Below, piece by piece: positions 44,255 through 51,874 of a stretch of DNA of 64,000 bases; within the stretch, counting starts at the first letter, position 1, and every line of letters begins with the position of its first letter. The DNA comes from JANOSH01 sp031415695 (GTDB lineage Bacteria; Actinomycetota; Acidimicrobiia; Acidimicrobiales; Ilumatobacteraceae). The DNA lies in NCBI GenBank assembly GCA_031415695.1, contig JANOSH010000022.1, positions 149,217 to 213,216 of the forward strand, written 5' to 3'. The notes below the pieces were generated by a model. It was not told the DNA's origin and did no database searches. It saw nothing but the letters and a program-made list of their open reading frames with translations. Position numbers and translations under genes: made by a program.

Positions 44255-44532
44255 CCACCAAGAAACATCCACGAGACCTGACGAGCGTCGAGGCCGATGC
44301 GATCGTCGCGGCGTTCGACGACCACGCTGAAGGCGACTATAGGGTCACTGACTCGACGACGCTGCGAGAGTTGCGCGCCGCAGCAGCATCGCGGCGCGAG
44401 GCCGATGCGCGCATCGAGGCCGCAGCGCTGGCAGCACATCGCGCCGGGTTGTCCTGGGGAACCATCGGTGCGCAACTGGGCATGACCCGCCAAGGCGCCC
44501 GCCAACGCTTCGAACGCCTCGTCGACCACTGA
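44251..44532 (+). CDS. Helix-turn-helix partner, second copy
   Basis: The protein has 93 residues, starting MTTKKHPRDLTSVEADAIVA. The C-terminal helix-turn-helix is AHRAGLSWGTIGAQLGMTRQ followed by GARQRFERLV. It is intact while its upstream toxin partner carries a frameshift, the expected outcome if the antitoxin is harmless alone. It is a paralogue of 42801..43073. Confidence 0.72.
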   Translation: MTTKKHPRDLTSVEADAIVAAFDDHAEGDYRVTDSTTLRELRAAAASRREADARIEAAALAAHRAGLSWGTIGAQLGMTRQGARQRFERLVDH

Positions 44533-44950
44533 CCCCGGTCTCTAAATCACCCGAATACCGGATAGGTCACTCATCGACGCCCTCGGCGATGTCTTTGCAT
44601 TGTTCAACTTTCTTCCGATGCTCGAACGGCAGCTTTTCGCGATGGAGTTTCCACCATCGCCGCAGCGAGCGCTGAGTTGACCAACTACTCCCCGTAATGC
44701 ACTTGGCCAATGAGTGGCGTTCCACAGCCGAAATCTACGCCGACCCTTAGCTTGCTTGGGATTGCGTCTCGGCCCCTCGCGCGACCAGTCAACGCAGCTG
44801 GCGACTCTGTGTCGCCACCTGTCGCGTAGTACCCAAACGTCGAGACCGCGTCGCCCCTGCGCCGTCTGGCGGCGGCTGGGACTTTCGTTATGCGACAAGC
44901 GGCGCCATCGATGGATGGGAACTGATCACTCCCAGAGGGCCATTCAGCCA
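44533..44950 (-). other. Degenerate stretch with a reverse-strand coding-like tail
   Basis: On the reverse strand a short frame ending at 44567 reads VERHSLAKCITGSSWSTQRS and RRWWKLHREKLPFEHRKKVE, which looks protein-like but is interrupted upstream. Other frames here give no recognisable domain. It follows the broken antitoxin at 44951 and may be what remains of its neighbours. Confidence 0.35.
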
Positions 44951-45330
44951 CTACCCGGGCAACCATCTTCCACGATCGCAGCGGCCGTGGTCCGCTGGCC
45001 GCGCCCGCCGTACAACCCGTCCGGTGTTGTTTCTCAGCGTCGGTCGTCCACGTCGGCGGATGACGCTCTCAGCGAACTCGTCGGTCGCGACTTCGTCAGC
45101 AATCGCCTCGATGTCGGCGTCGGTCAGCAACCGACCTCCAGCTGTGCGATAGGTCTTTTCGTTCGACATAACTGCTACTCCAGGAGGTTGCCCGAACGAT
45201 CTGGGCCGATGATAAGGATCTTTGGGGGTTCAGCGTCTGGATCGAGATCGATGACTGCTACCGGGGCGGGCGAACGCATGAACGATGTAGTCGACACTGA
45301 CTTCGTGCCCAAGAGCCGATCCGTGAATTC
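44951..45330 (-). pseudogene. Third toxin-antitoxin remnant: toxin tail plus ribbon-helix-helix antitoxin start
   Basis: The reverse frame from 45169 opens MSNEKTYRTAGGRLLTDADI and EAIADEVATDEFAESVIRRR, the N-terminus of ribbon-helix-helix antitoxins of this toxin family; the conserved C-terminal DNA-binding part is lost to frameshift. Just upstream, about 45172..45330, another frame reads VAVIDLDPDAEPPKILIIGP and DRSGNLLE before a stop, the middle of the small toxin family. Both partners are broken. Confidence 0.65.
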
Positions 45331-45366
45331 GCACTCTATTTTTGTATCACAAATACTTGGATCTCG

Positions 45367-45545
45367 GTGACCGAACGGCCCGGCCCAGCCGCTGTTGGGC
45401 TACTCGTGCAGTTGCATGCAATACGGCCGGGCGCCGCTACGCACCACATGAACGGCTCAGCGACGACGGCACACGCGGTCGTTGAACGACTTGGGGCCGA
45501 CGCATGGCCCGCGTTGGCCTCCATGGCTCACACCCGATGGCATCC
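45367..45545 (+). pseudogene. Nucleotidyltransferase remnant
   Basis: The frame encodes GPAAVGLLVQLHAIRPGA and VVERLGADAWPALASMA, matching the region after the middle of the protein at 25893 and its broken copy at 41680. Only this short internal piece survives. It runs into the start of the antitoxin gene at 45551. Confidence 0.6.
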
Positions 45546-45550
45546 GGCGA

Positions 45551-45889
45551 ATGATCGGCGATGACACCGGTGAACTCCCGAACCTCATCGCCCGGATCGC
45601 CGAGCGCCTGCTTGCCGATCTCGCCGCCGGTCGAACTCCGGTATACGCCGTGTCGGCCAACGTCGGCGTCTCCCCCGCTACAGCAGCCGAACTGTTGGGC
45701 GTGTCGCGCCAGTTCCTCGACCACCTCATCAAAGCTGGCAAAGTGGACTTCCACCGCAAACCCGCATCCCGACATCGACTCATCCCGCTCACCGAAATCG
45801 AACGACTCCGCCGCGAACGGACCCAACGCAGGATCGGCGTCAGCAATGCCATCGCCACGCTGATCGACGCCGGCGCCGACTACGAATAG
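45551..45889 (+). CDS. Excisionase-type HTH antitoxin of a PIN module
   Basis: From the ATG at 45551 the protein has 112 residues. The helix-turn-helix is VSPATAAELLGVSRQFLDHL followed by a HRLIPLTEIERLRRER tail. Proteins of this kind precede PIN toxins in Actinobacteria. Its own toxin is reduced to a stub at 45890..45960. The relative at 46416 still has its PIN partner. Confidence 0.72.
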   Translation: MIGDDTGELPNLIARIAERLLADLAAGRTPVYAVSANVGVSPATAAELLGVSRQFLDHLIKAGKVDFHRKPASRHRLIPLTEIERLRRERTQRRIGVSNAIATLIDAGADYE

Positions 45890-45960
45890 CCCGTCAACAT
45901 CCCGCCCACTGTTCTCGATACGGGGCCCTTTTCACGCCCGCCGTGACCATGACAAGCTAA
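45890..45960 (+). pseudogene. PIN toxin N-terminal stub
   Basis: The sequence encodes NIPPTVLDT and, after a one-base shift, GALFTPAVTMTS before a stop. That is the first strand and Asp of a PIN domain, directly after the antitoxin stop. The remainder of the toxin is gone. Confidence 0.5.
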
Positions 45961-46405
45961 ACGGACCGCGTCTCCGCCTCGGCGCAAGACAGGCCCACAC
46001 CCGTGGGCCGACGTACGTCTTGCCATCGAAATCATCGACGGCACATTCAGCTGAAGGACCCCCCGACGGTGCCTGTGTCGTGTACGCAGACGAGCCCTGC
46101 TTCGATAGCGACGGGGTTCTGGGCGACAAGAACACCGCTCTCGGGCGCGGCGCTACCGGCAACGCCTGGTACGACATTTCGTTAGGTCATCCGCAGCGCG
46201 CCCATAACGCTGTGAGGCCCCATCCGTTAGGTCGACCCCATGGACATGAGATCAGGTCTCGGAGCATCAACTTTGGCGACGCGCTCAATCGAACTGCCCC
46301 ACTGGAAGCCAACCGTCCGTCGCCAAACTGGGAACCCGAAACGAACACCTCGCGGAGCCCATCCGCATCTAACAATAGCTGTTGCGAATACTTCGCTTGA
46401 TGATA
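45961..46405. other. Degenerate DNA related to 41690..41790, no gene
   Basis: Bases around 46010..46100 resemble the DNA just after the HigA gene (about 41690..41780), for example the run with ATCGACG and CATTCAGC. Neither copy has an intact frame. The remaining bases up to the antitoxin start at 46416 show no recognisable product. I see nothing else on either strand. Confidence 0.45.
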
Positions 46406-46415
46406 TCCTCGTCGC

Positions 46416-46823
46416 ATGACAACACAGAGCAAAGATCGAGCAATAGCGAGTCACGCGCTCGCCGCCTTACAGGCACGCCCGTCACGGTTCACCCTGCCCA
46501 ACGGCACCACGGTCAGCATCCCGCGCACCACTCTTGACGGCCTCATCGAACTGTTGAGCGCCACCGCCGAAGGCGACGATGTCACCATCGTTAGATCGCG
46601 TCGGGAAGTCACGACCCAGCAAGCTGCCAAACTGCTCAACGTATCGAGACCAACGATCGTCAAGCTGATCGATAACGGTGAACTGCCATCACGAATGGTC
46701 GGCTCGCACCGCCGCATACCGCTAGCCGACCTCCTCCAATTTCGAGACAAGACCGTGGCACAACGCCGAGCCGCACTCGACGCAATGACCGCCGACGCCG
46801 AGTCGCTCGGGCTCTACGACTGA
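46416..46823 (+). CDS. Excisionase-type HTH antitoxin
   Basis: The protein has 135 residues. The N-terminal half is an acidic or dimerising segment; the helix-turn-helix is VTTQQAAKLLNVSRPTIVKL with DNGELPSRMVGSHRRIPLAD. This is the MerR/excisionase-like DNA-binding fold common in antitoxins of PIN modules. The PIN gene starts 5 bases after its stop. It probably represses the operon and neutralises the toxin. Confidence 0.85.
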   Translation: MTTQSKDRAIASHALAALQARPSRFTLPNGTTVSIPRTTLDGLIELLSATAEGDDVTIVRSRREVTTQQAAKLLNVSRPTIVKLIDNGELPSRMVGSHRRIPLADLLQFRDKTVAQRRAALDAMTADAESLGLYD

Positions 46824-46828
46824 CTGTT

Positions 46829-47674
46829 GTGAGCATTATTGCCGTCCTCGACGCGGACGTCCTAGTCCCGATTCTGTCCTGCGACGTGCTGCTGTCAATG
46901 TTCGATGCCGACCTCTATCAACCAATCGTCACCCCAACGATCCTCGCTGAGGTCGAGCGCAACCTCATCGAGAGTCACCCAAACCACGATGTGGGCCTAC
47001 TGCGCCGACGCGTCGGATACATGACCACTGCCCTCGGCACCCACATCCACGCCGATGCAGCATTTACCGGCTTCGCCGAGATCAACACGAAAGACCGCCA
47101 TGTCGTCGCTGCGGCCATGGCAGGCAAGGCAACACACATCGTCACGAACGACCGCCGATTGCGTCGCGAAATCACCAGACTCGGAACGCCGGTACAGGCA
47201 CTGACGAACGACCAGTTCGCAACGTTCATGGTTCAGCAGTCACCCAGGCAGGTGAGCGAAGGGTCACGTAGCGGCGAGGCGATCGAGGATCTCTCGATGA
47301 TCCGCGATCACACTGTCGACAAGCGCGTCGAACTCGGCGTCGGGCGGACCCTGATCAAACCCGGCATCGGGCAGCCCGGCGGTCACGATTTCCTCCGTAA
47401 TCACCGCCGGGGTCACGCCGCGCTGCTCGGCAAGCACCGTCAACCGCGCAACGGTCCGCTCGGAAAGCTCAATCACCATGGCCATACCTTCCAAGTGTAC
47501 AACCCACCCGGCCAGGCCGGGCAGGAGATACCAGATCCTGAAACAGCCGCCACCGCCGGAGCCATGCGCCCGCATTCTCACAGGGCGTACCTGGGCATAG
47601 GCGAACACAGTGCTGTCCGGCCGGCAGCCCAATCCACACCCTGGAAACTTCGTAACACCCCTTCCGTACCATGA
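46829..47674 (+). CDS. PIN-domain toxin with a readthrough C-terminal extension
   Basis: The GTG at 46829 opens MSIIAVLDADVLVPILSCDV, with the first PIN Asp; TILAEVERNLIES, KDRHVVAAAMAGKATHIVTN and RLGTPVQALTNDQFATFMVQ complete the domain by about residue 140. PIN proteins are Mg-dependent RNases. The frame continues 140 residues beyond the domain, antisense to the reverse-strand gene at 47264, with no homology. The natural stop seems to have been lost by a one-base indel near 47238, so the real product may be unstable or extended. Confidence 0.75.
   Translation: MSIIAVLDADVLVPILSCDVLLSMFDADLYQPIVTPTILAEVERNLIESHPNHDVGLLRRRVGYMTTALGTHIHADAAFTGFAEINTKDRHVVAAAMAGKATHIVTNDRRLRREITRLGTPVQALTNDQFATFMVQQSPRQVSEGSRSGEAIEDLSMIRDHTVDKRVELGVGRTLIKPGIGQPGGHDFLRNHRRGHAALLGKHRQPRNGPLGKLNHHGHTFQVYNPPGQAGQEIPDPETAATAGAMRPHSHRAYLGIGEHSAVRPAAQSTPWKLRNTPSVP
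47264..47485 (-). CDS. Small antitoxin-like protein
   Basis: The protein has 73 residues: MAMVIELSERTVARLTVLAE then QRGVTPAVITEEIVTAGLP and an acidic tail with DALVDSVIADHREILDRLA. A GGAAGG ribosome-binding site precedes the ATG at 47485. It resembles short ribbon-helix-helix or VapB-like antitoxins. No toxin follows it, because the PIN gene's 3' end lies there, so it is an orphan. The PIN readthrough frame is antisense to it. Confidence 0.6.
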   Translation of the reverse strand: MAMVIELSERTVARLTVLAEQRGVTPAVITEEIVTAGLPDAGFDQGPPDAEFDALVDSVIADHREILDRLAAT

Positions 47675-47707
47675 CGCCTGGAACAAAGTCGAAGGAGCGT
47701 TACCATT

Positions 47708-48367
47708 GTGGCCATGCAAGCAGTTGACCTTGACGACGACGAATTCATCGTCGATCCGGACGACCTGAAAATGCCCGAGAGCCCCGAACATCGTCGGGTC
47801 ACCGACGTCATCGCTGCGGCAGCCGAACTATTGCTACCGGAGGTGTCGATCTATCGGGATATGAACTGGTACCCGCTCGATGGCGGTACTGCCATCGCGC
47901 CAGATGTCATGACGCTTCCTGCCGGAACGCTTCAGCGACGCATGAAGTCCTATCGTCAGCTGCCCCATGGACCACAGCCGGGCGTCGCCATCGAGATTGC
48001 GTCAGGCAGCGACTCGGTTACCGTCTTTACCGCCAAGACACACCGGTATCGCCGACTCGGTATCACGCTGTACGTAGTTACCGTCGACGCCAATGCCCTC
48101 GATGTGATTGTTCACAACGACGGACCGCAACGATGGATCGGTCGGCCAATACCCGAACTCGGCGGGCTACGCATTGACGCAGTCGACGAAGCGATCGTGG
48201 TGGTCATGCCTGATGGAAGCGTTCTCCACTCTGCAACCGACCTCGCCCAACATGCCGAACAGCGAGCCCAACATGCCGAACAGCGAGCCCAGAATGCCGA
48301 ACAGCGGGCGGTGGTCCTTGAAGCCCAACTGCGGGCGCTAGGTATACAGCCAGCTCCAACTAACTAG
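47708..48367 (+). CDS. Uma2-family (DUF820) PD-(D/E)XK nuclease-like protein
   Basis: The protein has 219 residues. The nuclease-like core is DMNWYPLDGGTAIAPDVMTL, then GVAIEIASGSDSVTVFTAKT and HRYRRLGITLYVVTVDA, which supply the Asp, Glu-x-Ser and Lys-like positions of the Uma2 family. The C-terminus contains a heptad repeat AQHAEQRAQHAEQRAQNAEQ encoded by three 21-bp units, probably a coiled coil. The biological role of Uma2 proteins is not established; association with mobile or defence DNA is common. Confidence 0.83.
   Translation: MAMQAVDLDDDEFIVDPDDLKMPESPEHRRVTDVIAAAAELLLPEVSIYRDMNWYPLDGGTAIAPDVMTLPAGTLQRRMKSYRQLPHGPQPGVAIEIASGSDSVTVFTAKTHRYRRLGITLYVVTVDANALDVIVHNDGPQRWIGRPIPELGGLRIDAVDEAIVVVMPDGSVLHSATDLAQHAEQRAQHAEQRAQNAEQRAVVLEAQLRALGIQPAPTN
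48245..48307. repeat. Three 21-bp tandem units in the Uma2 gene
   Basis: Two perfect units and a third with a few changes encode consecutive AQHAEQR heptads. The length is a multiple of three, so unit gain or loss would keep the frame and change coiled-coil length. Confidence 0.93.
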
Positions 48368-48376
48368 CCGGCACAG

Positions 48377-49867
48377 TCACTCGGTTTCGGCGATTCGAAC
48401 GGGGAGACGAAGGCTGAGGCCGTGGTCGGCGTCGTCGGGCGACAGCAATGCGCGCGACGAGTTCAGGTCGGCCGTAGCGCTGTCAAGGGTGGACCAGTCG
48501 ACCGCAGTAGTCCACCGGTGCGCGAACTCCATGATGCGTACGTAGCTGTCCGTGGCGACGACCGTGGACAGCCCGCGCAGTCCCCGCAGATAATCATTCC
48601 GATACACAGTTGGAACGATGAGACGCGTAATGCCGGCTCGGCTCAGCACCCGGTTCGAGGCCAGTCGAGCAATCCGCCCATTGCCGTCCTCGAACGGGTG
48701 CACCTCGGCCACAACGAACATAGTCAGCAACGCCCGGTCAAACGGGTCATCGAGGCGGGCGATGCAATGCCAACCTTCCGACAGTGTTCCAACAACATAC
48801 GACGGCTCCACAAACAGATGGCCTCCGACCCGATTCGGTCGCTCTTTCAGTTGGCCCGGACCCTTGTCGGGACGACCTCGCATCAAGATGGCGTGCTCGC
48901 GTCGCAGTCGTTCGAGAAACGCTCGGGCGGATCGATCCTCGCCACTACCGTCGGCGCACACGAGTTCGTGCGTGCCGCGGATGTCATGGGCGTCGGCAGG
49001 ACGGTTCGCTGGCACCAGACCAGCAGTAATGATGCCGAGGGCTTCGTCGATTTCGAACTCGGTGCCTTCGATAAAGTTCGAGAAGTATGCCTCGAAGAAC
49101 GCTGCCATCGGGGGTGCCGTCGCATCCGCGGACACCCTGTCGTGGTGGTCCCGGCCGGCAAGATCATGGGCAATACGCTCGAACAATTCGACCCGGGCCC
49201 GGTCGAACGGTTCGCCACGCTGACGGGCTTCTAGCGCTCGTGACTGCACCGTTTCGTCCGGTCGGGTGCCGCTGGCGATGCCAATGAGCCGATCGACAAC
49301 CTCGTGGCGAACGCCCGGGCCTACCAACGGTGCGAGGTCACGGGCGTTCTGGCGAATACGGGTAAGGCGTTCACCGACCGATGCCGCAAGACGATCCACC
49401 GCGTCAGCCAACTCACCGTCGTCCATCGTTCGCCGGGCCGCGTCGGCGGAACTTGAACGCGTAGGGCGTGAGTTGTCAAGTAACCAACGGGCCGGTGATG
49501 CAACCCACAGTCCCGGTTCGACCGGAAGGTCTCCCTCGAGACGACCGGGTCCCCGTCGCGGCCACACGGTGAGCCCCGGCAGGACCAGCGGTCGATGCCG
49601 GGTCGGGTGCACCACGTACAGCACTCCACCCAACGGTCGCGGATCGGGACCCGAGCGGTCGGTGATCACGGCTCCCGGCAGCTTGTGCGCCACGATCCGA
49701 CGCCAATTGCGCCGAACGACGTCTTCTGGCGCAACGCGCGTAGCCGTCGTGTACACACCTGAGCCGAGCCGCCGTACAGTACCGGCCCGCGCCCAGTCGC
49801 TCAGAGTGGCCCTCGGCAGGCCATCATCGGCAAAAAACACCTCGGGAAGCAACTCTTGGCCCGGCAT
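48377..49867 (-). CDS. Fic-domain protein with AbiEi-like N-terminal region
   Basis: The protein has 496 residues. Residues 1 to about 130 resemble AbiEi-type winged-helix antitoxin regions (LSDWARAGTVRRLGSGVYTT and ITDRSG). The Fic core is HPFEDGNGRIAR at 390 to 401, the full HxFx(D/E)GNGRxxR motif for AMP transfer. An inhibitory-type motif SNFIEG lies at 263 to 268, N-terminal to the core, as in self-inhibited Fic proteins. It is divergent from the MazEF pair, and 11-bp repeats lie between them. It may be a self-regulated toxin. Confidence 0.88.
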   Translation of the reverse strand: MPGQELLPEVFFADDGLPRATLSDWARAGTVRRLGSGVYTTATRVAPEDVVRRNWRRIVAHKLPGAVITDRSGPDPRPLGGVLYVVHPTRHRPLVLPGLTVWPRRGPGRLEGDLPVEPGLWVASPARWLLDNSRPTRSSSADAARRTMDDGELADAVDRLAASVGERLTRIRQNARDLAPLVGPGVRHEVVDRLIGIASGTRPDETVQSRALEARQRGEPFDRARVELFERIAHDLAGRDHHDRVSADATAPPMAAFFEAYFSNFIEGTEFEIDEALGIITAGLVPANRPADAHDIRGTHELVCADGSGEDRSARAFLERLRREHAILMRGRPDKGPGQLKERPNRVGGHLFVEPSYVVGTLSEGWHCIARLDDPFDRALLTMFVVAEVHPFEDGNGRIARLASNRVLSRAGITRLIVPTVYRNDYLRGLRGLSTVVATDSYVRIMEFAHRWTTAVDWSTLDSATADLNSSRALLSPDDADHGLSLRLPVRIAETE

Positions 49868-49890
49868 GTCCTACAGAATACTCGAATGAG

Positions 49891-49951
49891 CGAACTTTTC
49901 GTTCATATGTGTTAGGCAATCTACGAAAAGTTCGGCATGTCGAACTTTTGG
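49891..49951. promoter_or_regulatory. Three copies of an 11-bp motif CGAACTTTTSG upstream of the Fic gene
   Basis: CGAACTTTTCG lies at 49891..49901, its inverse CGAAAAGTTCG at 49924..49934 and CGAACTTTTGG at 49941..49951. The first two form a perfect 11-bp inverted repeat. They start 24 bases upstream of the Fic start codon and about 70 to 130 bases upstream of the antitoxin gene. They are candidate operators for the winged-helix part of the Fic protein or for the MazE-like antitoxin. Confidence 0.7.
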
Positions 49952-50023
49952 TGAGCTGGAATCAGCTTTGCCATGAACAGGCGCGCCTTGCCTGGGGGAT
50001 GCGAATCCTGCATACTCAACGGT

Positions 50024-50251
50024 ATGCAAAATTCGACAACTATTCGAGTATCTCGGGAGACCCGTGACCTCCTGCACGAGCTCGCAGCCAGTGACGGCGT
50101 TACCCTCGACGACGAGATCCGTCGGCTCGCAAGAGTCGAGCGACAACGGCGTATTGGGGCTGCGCTAGCGACCATTGAGCTCACGAGCGACGACCACACC
50201 TGGCTCGATCTCGGGGCGAACGAGGTATCCACAACTCATGCGGGCAGGTGA
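50024..50251 (+). CDS. MazE-like antitoxin
   Basis: From the ATG at 50024 the protein has 75 residues: MQNSTTIRVSRETRDLLHEL then AASDGVTLDDEIRRLARVER, a ribbon-helix-helix DNA-binding domain, followed by an acidic toxin-binding tail. It overlaps the toxin gene by 14 bp. It should bind its own promoter and the MazF-like protein. Confidence 0.84.
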   Translation: MQNSTTIRVSRETRDLLHELAASDGVTLDDEIRRLARVERQRRIGAALATIELTSDDHTWLDLGANEVSTTHAGR

Positions 50252-50573
50252 CGTCGTCCGTGTCGACTTCGGCACCCCCATGGGCAGCGAGGCCGGTTTC
50301 CAACGCCCAGCCATAGTCGTAACGGCCAATGCAGTGCTGCAAATGAACCCACGCACGATTCACGTCGTTCCGATTACGGGGAACACCCGTCGACGGCTTC
50401 CAAGCGAGGTACCCGTCGCCGCCGACGGCTTGCCGATCGATTCGACCGCCCAATGCCACCTGTCCACGACAATAAGCGTGGCGCGCCTTATCGACCCTGG
50501 AACCGGAAACGTCGGGCCAGCCTCACTCTCCCAGTTACGATCGCTCCTCGCCGACCTTCTCGACATTCCGTAG
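50238..50573 (+). CDS. MazF-like mRNA interferase toxin
   Basis: From the ATG at 50238 the protein has 111 residues. MRAGDVVRVDFGTPMGSEAG and FQRPAIVVTANAVLQ are the standard MazF/PemK opening, with the conserved RP and an Arg-rich loop (GNTRRRLPSEVPV). STTISVARL follows as the second conserved strand. It is expected to cut mRNA at short motifs. Confidence 0.9.
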   Translation: MRAGDVVRVDFGTPMGSEAGFQRPAIVVTANAVLQMNPRTIHVVPITGNTRRRLPSEVPVAADGLPIDSTAQCHLSTTISVARLIDPGTGNVGPASLSQLRSLLADLLDIP

Positions 50574-50846
50574 CTCCGGGGTAACGGTGGCCCTCAGCGG
50601 CGGCGCGTTAACAGCAAGCACGAACACATTGAGGCGTTGCGGTCATGCGTCGGCTGACCCAGCCGAGTGCCCTCCCACCTCGAGAGCCCCCGCACAACGC
50701 TGCCGTAGATACCGTCGGGTTCCATCGCACCGTCGTCGTGCTGGCCGTCGTCGAACAACTCGAACTCTTCGACGACCTCGCCGATCGAGACCACAAAGTG
50801 AGCTTGCGAGACCATGGAGCAGGCGTGCGCAACCCAAGTCGTTGAC
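50574..50846. other. Gap without a supported gene
   Basis: Open frames exist on both strands, but none shows a recognisable domain, a ribosome-binding site or conserved motifs. One reverse frame with an acidic stretch (VVEEFELFDDGQHDDGAMEP) could be the remnant of a gene. I leave it uncalled. Confidence 0.4.
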
Positions 50847-51758
50847 TTACACCTGGACCCCGCCAGCGCAGTCGACCTTGCCGACCGACGTACCGGCCAA
50901 CGACACCACATGTCGGGTTTGGGGCCCTGACCCGTAGACCGCCAAGGCGTTGCCCGTCAGGCGATAAGCCGTGTCGGTAATCGTGTACCCGCCGACCGGA
51001 TCGGCCACTGCGTCGACCGTAACGAAGAGTGACTGACCTGCTATCCCTTCGCAGCGAACACCGCTACCAAAGTTCACAGCGGACTTGATAACGGCGCCAA
51101 AGGTGCCGCCGGCCGGTGCGGTCACCGGCACAAACGCGCAACCGTCGAGGCGGTACAACTCGACCACGGTGGACGATGGAAGTTGGGCCACCTCGACCAC
51201 GATGGTGGGCGACTGGCTCGTGGTGGCGGCTGCGCCCAGTCCGACATAGGGCACCGACACAATTCGAACCGGCCCGGCCACATCGGCTGGAAACGCGTAG
51301 TCGACCTGACCATTCTCGTCGCCTGGTTGTTTCGGAACGAACTGGATGTGCAAATGCCACGTGGTCTGCCCACCGGCAACCACCGAACTCGTGCTCAAAA
51401 CGTCGGGGGCACCGTCGCCGGTCATGTCGGCCATAAAGACGCTGGTCGCCTTTGCCAAACCCGCAATACTCTGCACACCGCACACAGCCTTGGGCGCAGG
51501 AGCCGTGGTCGGCACCGCTGCCGTCGTTGCTGGCGAGGTCGTGGGCGCCGCTGCTGGGATGGTCGTGACGAGCGGCGCAGCAGTCGTCGTGGTCGTTGGG
51601 GCCGCCGTGGTCGTGGCAGCCGCGGTTGACGACGTGGTCGTAGCCGCCGTCGTCGGTGTCGCAGTGGTGACAGTTGTCGGGGCGTTTGAACTTGCGGGCG
51701 TGGATGAACCGCACGAGGCGAGGAGCGCAACCAGAATCACCCATTTGGAAGGACGCAT
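50847..51758 (-). CDS. Secreted lipoprotein with Thr/Ala/Pro-rich linker
   Basis: The protein has 303 residues. The N-terminus MRPSKWVILVALLASCGSST is a lipoprotein signal with lipobox LLASC. Residues 20 to about 90 are Thr, Ala and Pro repeats, a typical extended wall-spanning linker in high-GC actinobacteria. The C-terminal 210 residues form one unrecognised beta-rich domain with GDGAPDVLSTSS, an FG-GAP-like acidic motif, and four Cys residues. It should be anchored on the outer face of the membrane. Function unknown. Confidence 0.8.
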   Translation of the reverse strand: MRPSKWVILVALLASCGSSTPASSNAPTTVTTATPTTAATTTSSTAAATTTAAPTTTTTAAPLVTTIPAAAPTTSPATTAAVPTTAPAPKAVCGVQSIAGLAKATSVFMADMTGDGAPDVLSTSSVVAGGQTTWHLHIQFVPKQPGDENGQVDYAFPADVAGPVRIVSVPYVGLGAAATTSQSPTIVVEVAQLPSSTVVELYRLDGCAFVPVTAPAGGTFGAVIKSAVNFGSGVRCEGIAGQSLFVTVDAVADPVGGYTITDTAYRLTGNALAVYGSGPQTRHVVSLAGTSVGKVDCAGGVQV

Positions 51759-51874
51759 GGTTGCGAACCTATGGCGCTCCTGGACCTATCGGCGTTGCGT
51801 GGCGCCGAATCGGTACCGAATCGGCGCCACGCTAGAATGAGCCCGACTAGGACCAGCCGGACAGGGGCGATCGC

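Noticed and set aside
48245..48307. Possible CRISPR-like array.
   Set aside because: The units are directly adjacent, without spacers, and encode a coiled coil.
50594..50911. Reverse frame with an acidic segment between MazF and the lipoprotein.
   Set aside because: No start signal, domain or convincing codon rhythm; it also overlaps the lipoprotein gene's end.
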